NCBI RefSeq assembly: GCF_000685075.1 | Contig: NZ_BAYD01000046.1 | Location: 17,836-81,835 of the forward strand | Direction of reading: 5' to 3' | Length of the DNA: 64,000 bases | Source of the DNA: Paraburkholderia oxyphila NBRC 105797 | Lineage (GTDB): Bacteria; Pseudomonadota; Gammaproteobacteria; Burkholderiales; Burkholderiaceae | In this document: one piece after another, positions 1 through 8,336 of the stretch | Numbering within the stretch: the stretch's first letter is position 1 | Layout: each line of letters opens with the position of its first letter | Notes under the pieces: model-generated | Seen by the model: the letters and a program-made list of their open reading frames with translations, nothing else | Databases searched by the model: none | Told to the model about the DNA's origin: nothing | Program-made: the position numbers and the translations under genes

Positions 1-1051
1 GATGGAACGGCAGCCACATGCCACGTAGCCGGGCCAAACGCACGGCGATCAGGTTGGCAAGCGAGCCGATCGCGAAGCCGAAGCCGCCCACGCTCACGCC
101 GAAGGCTAGCGCACGCCAGTCGTGAATAAAGCTCGCGAGCACAATGGCGGCCGGAACATTACTGATGATCTGCGAAAGCACGGCGCCTGCGGCATATCCG
201 CGCAGCGGAGTGTCCAGAGCGAGACCACCGAGCAAAGCGTGGATCCATGGCAATGCGGCAACGCTGCGCAAGACGATGAACATCAGCACGAAGATGCCGA
301 GCAGCAACCAGTCGATCTTCCACACGATGCGCGCGCGCCAGATCAAGAATCCTACAGCGACGCCCGTGAGTGCGATGCCAGCATGATGCGCATCCGCGAG
401 CAACACGAATGCAACGAAGAGCACCCCGGCAACGCCGGCGAGCGGACGATCGACCGGATGCGGCTCAACGTCCATCGAAAGATCGAGAGGCTGCGACTTG
501 AAGACAAGCGCGACGAGGACGAACAGCATGGCCATCAACGTCGCACAAAGTGGTGCAAGCGCAGCGACGAATCGGCCGAACGAGACACCGCTCAATTGCC
601 AGAGAAATAGATTCTGCGGATTGCCGAGCGGCGTCAACACGGAGCCTGCGTTGACTGCAAGCGCGACGACAATCACGAGCCGCCGCAGCGGCAATGGCGT
701 CAGTTCGTGCAAGGAAAGCATGAGCGGCACGACGACGAAGAGCGCGACATCGTTGGTCACCACCATGGACAGTCCAGCTGCCAGCGCGATCAGCAACAGG
801 GCAAGCGCCCGTTCGGAATGGACGTGGCGAACAAGCCGGTGGGCAATCCAGGTTAGCAGTCCTGAATATTCCACGGCCCTCGTCAAGATGAGAAGGCCCG
901 CAAGCGTCATCACCGTTTGCCAATCAACAAGCGCAGGTAACGAAGCCCAGCCGCGCGGCGCAAATAACTGAAGCAACACGAACGCGACGATGAGGGTCGT
1001 TAGCACGGGCTCGCCGGCCGTCACCGCGCCAAGGCGGCGCAATACGCGCAT
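1..1051 (-). CDS. Partial ArsB/NhaD-superfamily anion transporter (YbiR-like)
   Basis: The frame is open from an ATG at 1051 to the left edge, so the C-terminus is missing (about 350 residues visible). The translation is strongly hydrophobic with about ten membrane segments. Two hairpin-loop motifs of the superfamily are visible: TPLGNPQN after the fourth or fifth segment and SNVPAA near residue 300. The NPQN form resembles E. coli YbiR more than ArsB. It would move an anion across the inner membrane; the substrate cannot be read from sequence. It lies 61 bp after parB on the same strand and could be cotranscribed with parAB, although no functional link is evident. Confidence 0.75.
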   Translation of the reverse strand, partial: MRVLRRLGAVTAGEPVLTTLIVAFVLLQLFAPRGWASLPALVDWQTVMTLAGLLILTRAVEYSGLLTWIAHRLVRHVHSERALALLLIALAAGLSMVVTNDVALFVVVPLMLSLHELTPLPLRRLVIVVALAVNAGSVLTPLGNPQNLFLWQLSGVSFGRFVAALAPLCATLMAMLFVLVALVFKSQPLDLSMDVEPHPVDRPLAGVAGVLFVAFVLLADAHHAGIALTGVAVGFLIWRARIVWKIDWLLLGIFVLMFIVLRSVAALPWIHALLGGLALDTPLRGYAAGAVLSQIISNVPAAIVLASFIHDWRALAFGVSVGGFGFAIGSLANLIAVRLARLRGMWLPFH

Positions 1052-1112
1052 GGGGCCTTGCCTGACACCTTGAGTCTGCGGCACCGATTCGTCTTGCGCG
1101 CTCAAGCCTGCC

Positions 1113-2000
1113 TCAAACAGCGGTCTCGCCACGCAGGCGGATCAGAATGCCGTCGAGTGCATCGAGGTCGCCGAAGTCGACCGTAAGTTGACCGCGCCCT
1201 CGCCGGCCGAGCTTGATCCTGACCGCCGCGGCCAGCAAATCAGACAGTTCCTCTTCAAGGCGACGCGTGTCACGGCCGCCGTCGTGCGCCGCCTTGGCCT
1301 TCACCGCAGGCGCGGCTTTGGTCGTGGTCGAAACGAGCTTCTCCGTTTCACGCACCGACATGCGCTTGTTGACCACCTGATTGGCGAGCACGATCTGGGT
1401 GGCGGCATCCACCGCGAGCAATGCGCGCGCGTGGCCCATGTCGAGATCGCCTGCGAGCAGCATGGTCTGTACCGGCGCGGCAAGATTCAAAAGACGCAGC
1501 AGGTTCGACACCGCGCTGCGCGAGCGCCCCACCGACTCCGCGGCCTGCTCGTGCGTGAAACTGAATTCGTCGAGCAGACGCTGGATACCCTGCGCCTCTT
1601 CAAGCGGATTCAGGTCTTCGCGCTGGATGTTCTCGATCAGCGCCATCGCGGCGGCGGCCTGGTCGGGCACATCCTTCACGAGCACCGGCACTTCCTTGAG
1701 TCCGGCGATGTGCGCCGCGCGGAAGCGCCGCTCGCCCGCGATGATCTCGTAGCGCTCGGGTCCGACCGGCCGCACGAGGATCGGCTGCATCAGCCCCTGC
1801 GCACGAATGCTCGCCGCAAGCTCCTGCAGCGCGCCTTCGTCCATGCGCGTACGCGGCTGGTACTTGCCGGCCTGCATCTGCGTGAGCGCAAGCGTATTGG
1901 GCGCGCCATCGATCTTCACCGCTTCGGTGATGTCCGCGCTGCCGCCGAGCAATGCTTCCAGTCCTCGACCCAGCCCCTTCTTCCGTGCTACTGCGTTCAT
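1113..2000 (-). CDS. parB: Chromosome partitioning protein ParB
   Basis: A 295-residue ParB/Spo0J protein that binds parS, loads as a CTP-dependent clamp, spreads and acts with ParA to segregate the origin region. The N-terminus is basic (RKKGLGRGLEALL). The CTP-binding box GERRFR is at residues 89-94 and the ENIQRE box at 123-128. A helix-turn-helix DNA-binding region follows at about 145-190, and a C-terminal dimerisation domain ends the protein. It lies 19 bp after parA in the same transcript. Canonical parS sites are present 2.2 and 3.8 kb upstream. Length and motifs are normal for chromosomal ParB. Confidence 0.97.
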   Translation of the reverse strand: MNAVARKKGLGRGLEALLGGSADITEAVKIDGAPNTLALTQMQAGKYQPRTRMDEGALQELAASIRAQGLMQPILVRPVGPERYEIIAGERRFRAAHIAGLKEVPVLVKDVPDQAAAAMALIENIQREDLNPLEEAQGIQRLLDEFSFTHEQAAESVGRSRSAVSNLLRLLNLAAPVQTMLLAGDLDMGHARALLAVDAATQIVLANQVVNKRMSVRETEKLVSTTTKAAPAVKAKAAHDGGRDTRRLEEELSDLLAAAVRIKLGRRGRGQLTVDFGDLDALDGILIRLRGETAV

Positions 2001-2019
2001 CGTGCTTCTCCAGTCTGCG

Positions 2020-2790
2020 TCAGAGTGCGCGTACGCGCTCGATCATTTCCGCGCCGAATTGCACATAAGCCTGCGCACCACGCGACGCGCGGTCGAACAC
2101 CACACCCGGCAAGCCGTAGCTGGGTGCTTCCGCAAGGCGGACGTTGCGAGGAATCACCGCGTCGAACACCTTGTCGCCAAAGTGCTCCTTCAATTGCTCC
2201 GATACCTGTTGCTGCAACGTGATGCGCGGATCGAACATCACGCGCAAAAGACCGATCACCTTCAGGTCGCGATTCATGTTCGCGTGCACCTGCTTGATCG
2301 TATTGACGAGGTCCGACAGGCCCTCGAGCGCGAAGTACTCGCACTGCATCGGAATCACGACACCGTGCGCCGCGCACAGCCCGTTGAGGGTGAGCAAGGA
2401 CAACGCCGGCGGGCAGTCGATCAGCACGAAGTCGTATTCGTCGTCGACTTGTGCGAGCGCGGCCCGCAGGCGGCGCTCGCGCTGCTCGACTGTCACCAGC
2501 TCCACTTCGGCGCCGGCCAGTTCGCGGTTGGCGGGCAGCACGTCATAGCCCACCTGCTCCGGGCGCGTGCGCGCTTGCGGCACCGTCACGCCGTCGACGA
2601 GGACTTCATAAACCGTGTTCTCGCACGCCGCCTTGTCGATGCCACTGCCCATCGTGGCATTGCCCTGCGGGTCGAGATCGATGAGAAGGACACGTTGTCC
2701 CTGCGATGCGAGGCTCGCGGCGAGATTGACCGTTGTCGTCGTCTTGCCGACGCCGCCCTTCTGGTTCGCAACGCAGAAGATTTTTGCCAT
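2020..2790 (-). CDS. parA: Chromosome partitioning ATPase ParA (Soj-like)
   Basis: A 256-residue ParA/MinD-family ATPase. The deviant Walker A motif KGGVGKTT is at residues 11-18, the A' motif (LLIDLDPQGN) near 34-43, and Walker B (FVLIDCPP) near 120. There is no N-terminal DNA-binding extension, so it is the short chromosomal Soj type. It binds the nucleoid nonspecifically in the ATP form and moves ParB-parS complexes. It is followed by parB 19 bp downstream. It is preceded by a 171-bp spacer that contains a 15-bp tandem repeat, which may carry its own promoter. Confidence 0.97.
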   Translation of the reverse strand: MAKIFCVANQKGGVGKTTTTVNLAASLASQGQRVLLIDLDPQGNATMGSGIDKAACENTVYEVLVDGVTVPQARTRPEQVGYDVLPANRELAGAEVELVTVEQRERRLRAALAQVDDEYDFVLIDCPPALSLLTLNGLCAAHGVVIPMQCEYFALEGLSDLVNTIKQVHANMNRDLKVIGLLRVMFDPRITLQQQVSEQLKEHFGDKVFDAVIPRNVRLAEAPSYGLPGVVFDRASRGAQAYVQFGAEMIERVRAL

Positions 2791-2875
2791 CTTTCGTGTG
2801 TCCCTTTTACTGCCTTAAAAAGTTTGCTTACGTTATAGCGCATCCGCTATCGGACGCGCTATCCGGCTTTTCGGT

Positions 2876-2934
2876 CTGGGCCATCCTGGCCTGGGCCATC
2901 TCGGCCTGGACCGTCTGGCCTAAGCCATCACGGC
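2876..2934. repeat. Four-copy 15-bp tandem repeat between rsmG and parA
   Basis: Successive units begin at 2876, 2891, 2906 and 2920. Each starts CTGG or CTAA followed by a CC[AG]TC core and ends in GGC. The third unit is one base short. It lies upstream of parA on the coding strand of the mnmG-rsmG-parAB cluster. Function unknown; it could be a protein-binding array or simple slippage. Confidence 0.7.
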
Positions 2935-2961
2935 CAGTGAATCACGCTATTGTGTCAGCGA

Positions 2962-3660
2962 TCAGACCGCTGCTGCCGGTTCGACCAGCACCTCGGTCAG
3001 ATGCCGTTCCGCGTCGAGCATCGGCACCGTGAGGCGGATCGTTTGCACCGCGCGAGCGCCGGCCGGCAAACGTTCGATCTCGCCTTCGGGCCGTACGCCC
3101 TTCATCGCCCAGATCGCTCCACCGTCCGCAACGAGGTGACGGGCCAGTGTAACGAAATCGGCGAGTTCCGCGAATGCCCGCGAGACGATCAAATCGAATT
3201 TTTTCGGTACTTCGACTCCAGGACGCAGGGTTTCGACCCGCCCTGTCACCACGGAGAGGTTCGTAAGACCCAATTCCGCCTTGGCCTGCGACTGGAACGC
3301 CGACTTCTTCTGCACGATGTCGTTCAACGTGACCTGCCAGTCCGGTCGCGCAATCGCCAGCACGATGCCGGGCAAACCGCCGCCCGAGCCGACGTCGAGC
3401 ACGGCGGCATCGGCACGCGCGGGCAAGTGAGGCAGGATCGAAAGCGAATCGAGGATGTGCTGAATCAGCATCTGGCGCGGATCGCGGATCGCCGTCAGGT
3501 TGTAGACGGCGTTCCACTTCGCCAGCAATGCAACGTAGGCCAGCAGTTGTTCGTGCTGCCGCTCGCTCAGGTCGAGGGAGAGCGCTTGCGCGCCCTCCTT
3601 CAGCAGTTGCGCGAGTGCGTCGCGGTCCGCGATGCCGGGTTGCCGTGCGCGGCCCGTCAT
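2962..3660 (-). CDS. rsmG: 16S rRNA (guanine-527-N7)-methyltransferase RsmG
   Basis: A 232-residue Rossmann-fold methyltransferase of the GidB family. It methylates G527 in the 530 loop of 16S rRNA using S-adenosylmethionine. The SAM-binding motif VLDVGSGGG is at residues 87-95, followed by LPGIVLAI. The family signature KWNAVYNLTAIRD is at about 48-60. The start overlaps the mnmG stop by 4 bp, indicating translational coupling. The gene order mnmG-rsmG-parA-parB is classic near bacterial replication origins. Length is within the usual range (about 205-235 residues). Confidence 0.97.
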   Translation of the reverse strand: MTGRARQPGIADRDALAQLLKEGAQALSLDLSERQHEQLLAYVALLAKWNAVYNLTAIRDPRQMLIQHILDSLSILPHLPARADAAVLDVGSGGGLPGIVLAIARPDWQVTLNDIVQKKSAFQSQAKAELGLTNLSVVTGRVETLRPGVEVPKKFDLIVSRAFAELADFVTLARHLVADGGAIWAMKGVRPEGEIERLPAGARAVQTIRLTVPMLDAERHLTEVLVEPAAAV

Positions 3661-5615
3661 TGGGCCACCGGCGTGTTGTCGGTGCCCTGATCGGACGGAC
3701 TCTGACGGCGGCGACCGAGGCCGCGCTTGAGGTGAACCATCAGCAGCGAGATTGCGGCAGGCGTGATGCCCGAGATACGCGACGCCTGGCCAATCGTTTC
3801 GGGACGGAACTGGTTCAGCTTCTGGCGCGCTTCGAACGACAAGCCGCGCACTTCGGCGTAATCGATGCCTTCGGGCAGACGCGTATTCTCCTGGGCGCCG
3901 TTGCGCTCGATCTCATCGGCTTGACGGTCGATATAGCCCTGATATTTGATGCCAATCTCGATCTGCTCCTTGATTTGGGCAAGCAGGACCTCGTCGTCGG
4001 CAAGCGGTGCTTCCGGCGCGCAGGCACCCTCGCGCAGACCGCAGACGCCGTCGTAGCGCACGCCAGGACGGCGAAGCAGATCCGCAAGGTTGTACTCGCG
4101 ATCGATTGGCTTGCCCAGGAGTGCTGTCGCCTCTTCCGCACCAAGCGTCTTCGGATTCACCCACGTCGACTTCAGGCGCTCTGTTTCACGTGAAACAGCA
4201 TCGCGCTTGCGGCTGAATGCGTCCCAGCGGATGTCATCGACGACACCGAGCTCGCGGCCGATCTCCGTCAAGCGCATGTCGGCGTTGTCCTCACGCAGGC
4301 TCAGACGGTATTCGGCGCGGCTCGTAAACATGCGGTACGGCTCCGAAACACCGCGCGTCACCAGATCGTCGACCAGCACGCCAAGGTATGCCTGGTCGCG
4401 ACGCGGACACCACGCGTCCTTGCCCTGCACCTGCAGGCCGGCGTTGATACCCGCGAGCAGGCCTTGCGCGGCCGCCTCTTCATAGCCCGTCGTGCCATTG
4501 ATTTGGCCCGCAAAGAACAGGCCATTGATGACCTTCGTTTCCAGCGAGGCCTTCAGCCCGCGCGGATCGAAGTAGTCGTACTCGATCGCATAGCCAGGGC
4601 GCAGGATGTGAGCGTGCTCCAGCCCGCGCATCGAGTGCACGAGCTCGAGCTGAACGTCGAACGGCAGGCTCGTCGAGATCCCGTTCGGGTAGAACTCGTT
4701 AGTCGTGAGGCCTTCTGGCTCCAGGAAGATCTGATGCGATTCCTTCGAGGCGAAGCGGTGAATCTTGTCTTCAATCGACGGGCAATAGCGCGGCCCCACC
4801 CCTTCGATCACGCCCGTATACATGGGCGAGCGGTCTAGACCGCCGCGAATGATGTCGTGCGTACGCTCGTTGGTGTGCGTCACCCAGCAAGGAATCTGCT
4901 GCGGATGCTGCTCTGCCCTGCCGAGGAACGAGAAGACCGGCACCGGATCGAGGTCGCCCGGCTGCTCTTCGAGCACCGAAAAGTCGATCGATCGGCCATC
5001 GATGCGCGGCGGCGTGCCCGTCTTGAGGCGGCCTTGCGGCAGCTTCAGTTCCTTCAGGCGTGCCGAAAGCGTCACGGCGGCCGGATCGCCAGCGCGTCCG
5101 CCCGTGTAGTTATTCAGGCCCACGTGAATCTTGCCGTCGAGGAACGTCCCCGCCGTCAGCACCACGGCACGCGCCCGGAAGCGGATGCCCACCTGCGTCA
5201 CGGCCCCCACCACACGATCGCCTTCGACCATCAGGTCCTCAACCGCCTGCTGGAACAGCCAGAGATTCGGCTGATTCTCGAGGCGTCGACGGATCGCCGC
5301 CTTGTACAGGATGCGGTCGGCCTGAGCGCGCGTCGCACGCACGGCCGGGCCCTTGGACGAATTCAGGATGCGGAACTGGATGCCGCCCTCGTCGGTGGCC
5401 GCGGCCATTGCGCCGCCCAGCGCGTCGACTTCCTTGACCAGATGGCCCTTGCCAATGCCGCCGATCGACGGATTGCAGCTCATCTGGCCGAGCGTTTCGA
5501 TATTGTGCGTGAGCAGGAGCGTCTTGACGCCCATGCGGGCAGCGGCGAGCGCTGCCTCGGTGCCGGCGTGACCGCCGCCGACGACGATTACGTCAAATTC
5601 TGTGGGAAAAAGCAT
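3657..5615 (-). CDS. mnmG: tRNA uridine 5-carboxymethylaminomethyl modification enzyme MnmG
   Basis: A 652-residue FAD-dependent enzyme that with MnmE installs the cmnm5 group at wobble U34 of several tRNAs. The dinucleotide-binding loop VVGGGHAGTEAA is at about 11-22. The family motifs CNPSIGGIGKGHLVKE (about 48-63) and GLFFAGQINGTTGYEE (about 365-380) are clear. The C-terminal helical MnmE/tRNA-binding region is complete. It overlaps rsmG by 4 bp. The coding sequence contains a full parS site, read as the codons for VSRET. Mature product and length are typical. Confidence 0.98.
   Translation of the reverse strand: MLFPTEFDVIVVGGGHAGTEAALAAARMGVKTLLLTHNIETLGQMSCNPSIGGIGKGHLVKEVDALGGAMAAATDEGGIQFRILNSSKGPAVRATRAQADRILYKAAIRRRLENQPNLWLFQQAVEDLMVEGDRVVGAVTQVGIRFRARAVVLTAGTFLDGKIHVGLNNYTGGRAGDPAAVTLSARLKELKLPQGRLKTGTPPRIDGRSIDFSVLEEQPGDLDPVPVFSFLGRAEQHPQQIPCWVTHTNERTHDIIRGGLDRSPMYTGVIEGVGPRYCPSIEDKIHRFASKESHQIFLEPEGLTTNEFYPNGISTSLPFDVQLELVHSMRGLEHAHILRPGYAIEYDYFDPRGLKASLETKVINGLFFAGQINGTTGYEEAAAQGLLAGINAGLQVQGKDAWCPRRDQAYLGVLVDDLVTRGVSEPYRMFTSRAEYRLSLREDNADMRLTEIGRELGVVDDIRWDAFSRKRDAVSRETERLKSTWVNPKTLGAEEATALLGKPIDREYNLADLLRRPGVRYDGVCGLREGACAPEAPLADDEVLLAQIKEQIEIGIKYQGYIDRQADEIERNGAQENTRLPEGIDYAEVRGLSFEARQKLNQFRPETIGQASRISGITPAAISLLMVHLKRGLGRRRQSPSDQGTDNTPVAQ
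4182..4197. promoter_or_regulatory. parS centromere site inside mnmG
   Basis: Exact 16-bp palindrome TGTTTCACGTGAAACA, the canonical chromosomal parS sequence bound by ParB. It sits within the mnmG coding region. parB lies about 2.2 kb away. Confidence 0.97.
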
Positions 5616-5739
5616 GGCGGGACCTCACGCACGGACAAATGGACCGCGTGAGCCTTCTCAGAAAAAAGTGGTATGCGCGAATTATAACGGTTTCGGGTTT
5701 TGGGCCGTTCACTCCCGAATTTCGTTCCGCCGTCACTCT

Positions 5740-5774
5740 AAAAAAAGCGGCGTGTTTCACGTGAAACACGCCGC
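5740..5774 (-). terminator. Intrinsic terminator of liv locus 1, built from a parS site
   Basis: A perfect 28-bp palindrome (5747-5774) starts 24 nt after the livF stop codon. On the minus strand it is followed by seven U residues (5746-5740). This is a textbook Rho-independent terminator for the minus-strand liv genes. Its central 16 bp are a canonical parS. Confidence 0.88.
5753..5768. promoter_or_regulatory. parS centromere site in the livF-mnmG intergenic region
   Basis: Second exact TGTTTCACGTGAAACA in the window. The flanks GCGGCG and CGCCGC extend the symmetry to 28 bp. It lies between the livF stop and the mnmG start, 1.57 kb from the parS inside mnmG. Confidence 0.97.
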
Positions 5775-5798
5775 CGTTTTCTGCAGAGGTTGACGAGA

Positions 5799-6548
5799 TC
5801 AGACCGGTTTCTTGGCCAAGCCTAGGTAAGTCTCGATCACCCGAGGATTCTGCGCCAGCTCGTCCGCCGGCCCTTCCAGCGCCAGATCGCCCGTTTCCAG
5901 CACGTAGCCGTAGTCGGAGATCTGCAGTGCGGCACGCGCATTCTGTTCGATCAGCAGTGTCGCCACGCCCGTCTGCCGCAGCGCGCTGATGATGTGAAAG
6001 ATCTCTTTCACGATCAGCGGGGCCAGCCCAAGGCTAGGCTCGTCGAGCATCAGCAAATCCGGCTTGCCCATCAGCGCACGTCCGACTGCAAGCATCTGGC
6101 GCTCGCCGCCCGAGAGCGTACCCGCAGCCTGGGCGCGCCGCTCCTTGAGCCGCGGAAAGAGCTGAAACACGTGCTCGAGCTGGTCGAGGAAGTTGCACTC
6201 ACCGGCCCGCTTGCGGCGGTAGGCGCCGAGCACGAGGTTGTCCTCGACGGTCATCGAGGCAAACAGCTCGCGCTTCTCCGGCACCAGGCACATGCCGCGC
6301 GCGACGCGCCGCTCGATGGGCAGCGTGCCGATATCCTCGCCCAGATAGGCAATCCGGCCACTGGCATGGCCCGTGACCGGCAACGCGCCCATGATGGCAT
6401 TGAGCAGCGTGGACTTGCCTGCGCCGTTCGGGCCAATTACGGAGACGATCTGCCCCGCGCCCACCTTGATTGCCGCCTTGTGCAGCGCCTCGATCTTGCC
6501 GTAGCGCACGGCGAGTCCGGAGACTTCGAGTACAGGAGCGCTCATCAT
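5799..6548 (-). CDS. livF: Branched-chain amino acid-type ABC transporter ATPase LivF (locus 1)
   Basis: A 249-residue ABC ATPase of the HAAT family. Walker A GPNGAGKST is at about 39-47, the signature LSGGERQ near 143, and Walker B (LLMLDEPSLGLAP) near 165. The open frame extends upstream, but the ATG at 6548 overlaps the previous stop as ATGA. It also begins the family-typical MMSAPVLEVSGL, so it was chosen. The protein powers import through the LivH and LivM permeases encoded upstream. It is the last gene of its operon and is followed by the parS-containing terminator. Confidence 0.93.
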   Translation of the reverse strand: MMSAPVLEVSGLAVRYGKIEALHKAAIKVGAGQIVSVIGPNGAGKSTLLNAIMGALPVTGHASGRIAYLGEDIGTLPIERRVARGMCLVPEKRELFASMTVEDNLVLGAYRRKRAGECNFLDQLEHVFQLFPRLKERRAQAAGTLSGGERQMLAVGRALMGKPDLLMLDEPSLGLAPLIVKEIFHIISALRQTGVATLLIEQNARAALQISDYGYVLETGDLALEGPADELAQNPRVIETYLGLAKKPV

Positions 6549-8332
6549 TCCACCCCGCCCAGATAAGCCTCGAGCACTGCCGGGTCCTGCTGCACCTCTT
6601 GCGGCAATCCTTCCGCGATCCGCGTGCCGAATTCCATCACGACCAGTCGATCGGTGAGATTCATCACGAAGTCCATGTCGTGTTCGACCAGCAGCACGCT
6701 CATCCCCTCTTCTCTCAGCCTGCGCAGCAAGCCGGCCAGCTGTTGTTTCTCCTGATAACGCAGGCCGGCCGCGGGCTCGTCGAGCAGCAGCAGGGTCGGA
6801 TCGCAGCAAAGCGCCCGCGCAATCTCCAGAATGCGTTGCTGCCCGAGCGCGAGGCTGCCGGCCTCGTCGTACATGTGCTGCTCGAGGCCCACGCGGCGAA
6901 GCTGCCTGGCCGCCTCGCTCATCAGCCTGCCCTCTTCCGCCGCGTTGAGCTTCACGACGCTGCGCAGCACGCCCGAATGGCCACGCAGATGCGCGCCGAT
7001 CGCGACGTTCTCCAGCACGGTCATCGTCGGCAGCAGCTTGACGTGCTGGAACGTGCGCCCGATGCCACGCGCGACGATTTCACGTGAAGTCAGGCGGTCG
7101 ATACGCTCGCCGCGGAACGTGATTGCGCCGCTGGTCGGCTGCAGCACGCCTGTCACGAGGTTGAAGGTCGTCGACTTGCCCGCGCCGTTCGGGCCAATCA
7201 AGCCGATGATCTGCCCCGCCCTCACCTCGAAGCTCACGTCGTTGACAGCCACGAGCCCGCCGAACTGCTTGCGCGCCTTGTCGACGGTCAGCAGCAATTC
7301 GCCTGTGGCGGGCTTGCTGCGCTGCGGCAAGGGCTCGGCGTGCTCGGGCACGTGCGCCTGCGGTCCGCGAGGAAAGAAGCGCGCCACGAACGGCCACACG
7401 CCGCGCCGCGCGTATTGCAGCAGCAAGACCATCAAGATGCCGAACACGATGATCTCGAAATTGCCGTTCTCGCCCAGCAGCTTCGGCAGCAGCGTCTGCA
7501 GCCAATCTTGCAGAACGGTGAGGATCGCCGCGCCCAGCACGGCGCCCCAGACGTGCGCCACGCCGCCCACCACCGCCATGAACAGGTATTCGATGCCGTG
7601 GTTCAGGCCGAACGGTGTGGGGTTCACCGCGCGCTGCAGATGGGCGTAGAGGAAGCCCGATACCGCTGCGAGCACGGCCGCGTAGACGAAGATCACGACG
7701 CGCATCCATGCCGTGTTCACGCCCATCGCCTCGGCCATCTGCCCGCCGCCGCGCAGCGCGCGGATCGCGCGGCCCGTGCGGCTATTGAGCAGATTCTGAA
7801 CGGAGATGACTGACGCCAGCACGACCACCCAGATCAGGTAATAGATATGGCGCCCCGACTCGAGGTCGATGCCGAGCACGTTGAGGACCGGAATGCCGTT
7901 GATCCCGTCGTACTTGCCCAGCATGTCGAGATTGCCGAACAGGAAGAACAGCGCGAGCCCCCAGGCGATGGTGCCGAGCGGCAGGAAGTGCCCCGAGAGC
8001 CGCATGGTGACGAGCCCCAGCACGAGCGCAACGAGCGCCGTGATGACGACGCCGACGATCAGCGCAAGCCACGGTGAGACGCCGTACTGCGTGGTCAGAT
8101 ACGCGGTCGCATAGGCGCCGAGCCCGACGAACGCGGCCTGCCCGAAGCTCGTCATCCCGCCGATGCCGGTGAGCAGCACGAGCCCGATCGCGACGATCGA
8201 ATAAAGGCCGATGTAGTTGAGCAGCGTGATCCAGTATTCGGGCACGTGCAAGGGATGCGGCAGCACCGGCAGCGCGAACATGACCACGAGGAACAGCCAG
8301 AAGAAGCGGTTATGCAGAACAAGTCGTTTCAT
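6545..8332 (-). CDS. LivM permease - LivG ATPase fusion (locus 1)
   Basis: A 595-residue fusion of two usually separate HAAT subunits. Residues about 1-320 form a LivM-type permease with about ten membrane segments. Residues about 340-595 form a LivG ATPase with GPNGAGKST, the ALGQQRILEIARAL signature region and LLLLDEPAAGL Walker B. The ATG at 8332 was chosen because GAGGAG lies 7 nt upstream and the gap to the livH stop is 4 bp. It overlaps livF by 4 bp. A single chain fixes the permease-to-ATPase stoichiometry; similar fusions occur in other proteobacteria. Confidence 0.92.
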   Translation of the reverse strand: MKRLVLHNRFFWLFLVVMFALPVLPHPLHVPEYWITLLNYIGLYSIVAIGLVLLTGIGGMTSFGQAAFVGLGAYATAYLTTQYGVSPWLALIVGVVITALVALVLGLVTMRLSGHFLPLGTIAWGLALFFLFGNLDMLGKYDGINGIPVLNVLGIDLESGRHIYYLIWVVVLASVISVQNLLNSRTGRAIRALRGGGQMAEAMGVNTAWMRVVIFVYAAVLAAVSGFLYAHLQRAVNPTPFGLNHGIEYLFMAVVGGVAHVWGAVLGAAILTVLQDWLQTLLPKLLGENGNFEIIVFGILMVLLLQYARRGVWPFVARFFPRGPQAHVPEHAEPLPQRSKPATGELLLTVDKARKQFGGLVAVNDVSFEVRAGQIIGLIGPNGAGKSTTFNLVTGVLQPTSGAITFRGERIDRLTSREIVARGIGRTFQHVKLLPTMTVLENVAIGAHLRGHSGVLRSVVKLNAAEEGRLMSEAARQLRRVGLEQHMYDEAGSLALGQQRILEIARALCCDPTLLLLDEPAAGLRYQEKQQLAGLLRRLREEGMSVLLVEHDMDFVMNLTDRLVVMEFGTRIAEGLPQEVQQDPAVLEAYLGGVE

Positions 8333-8336
8333 CGCT

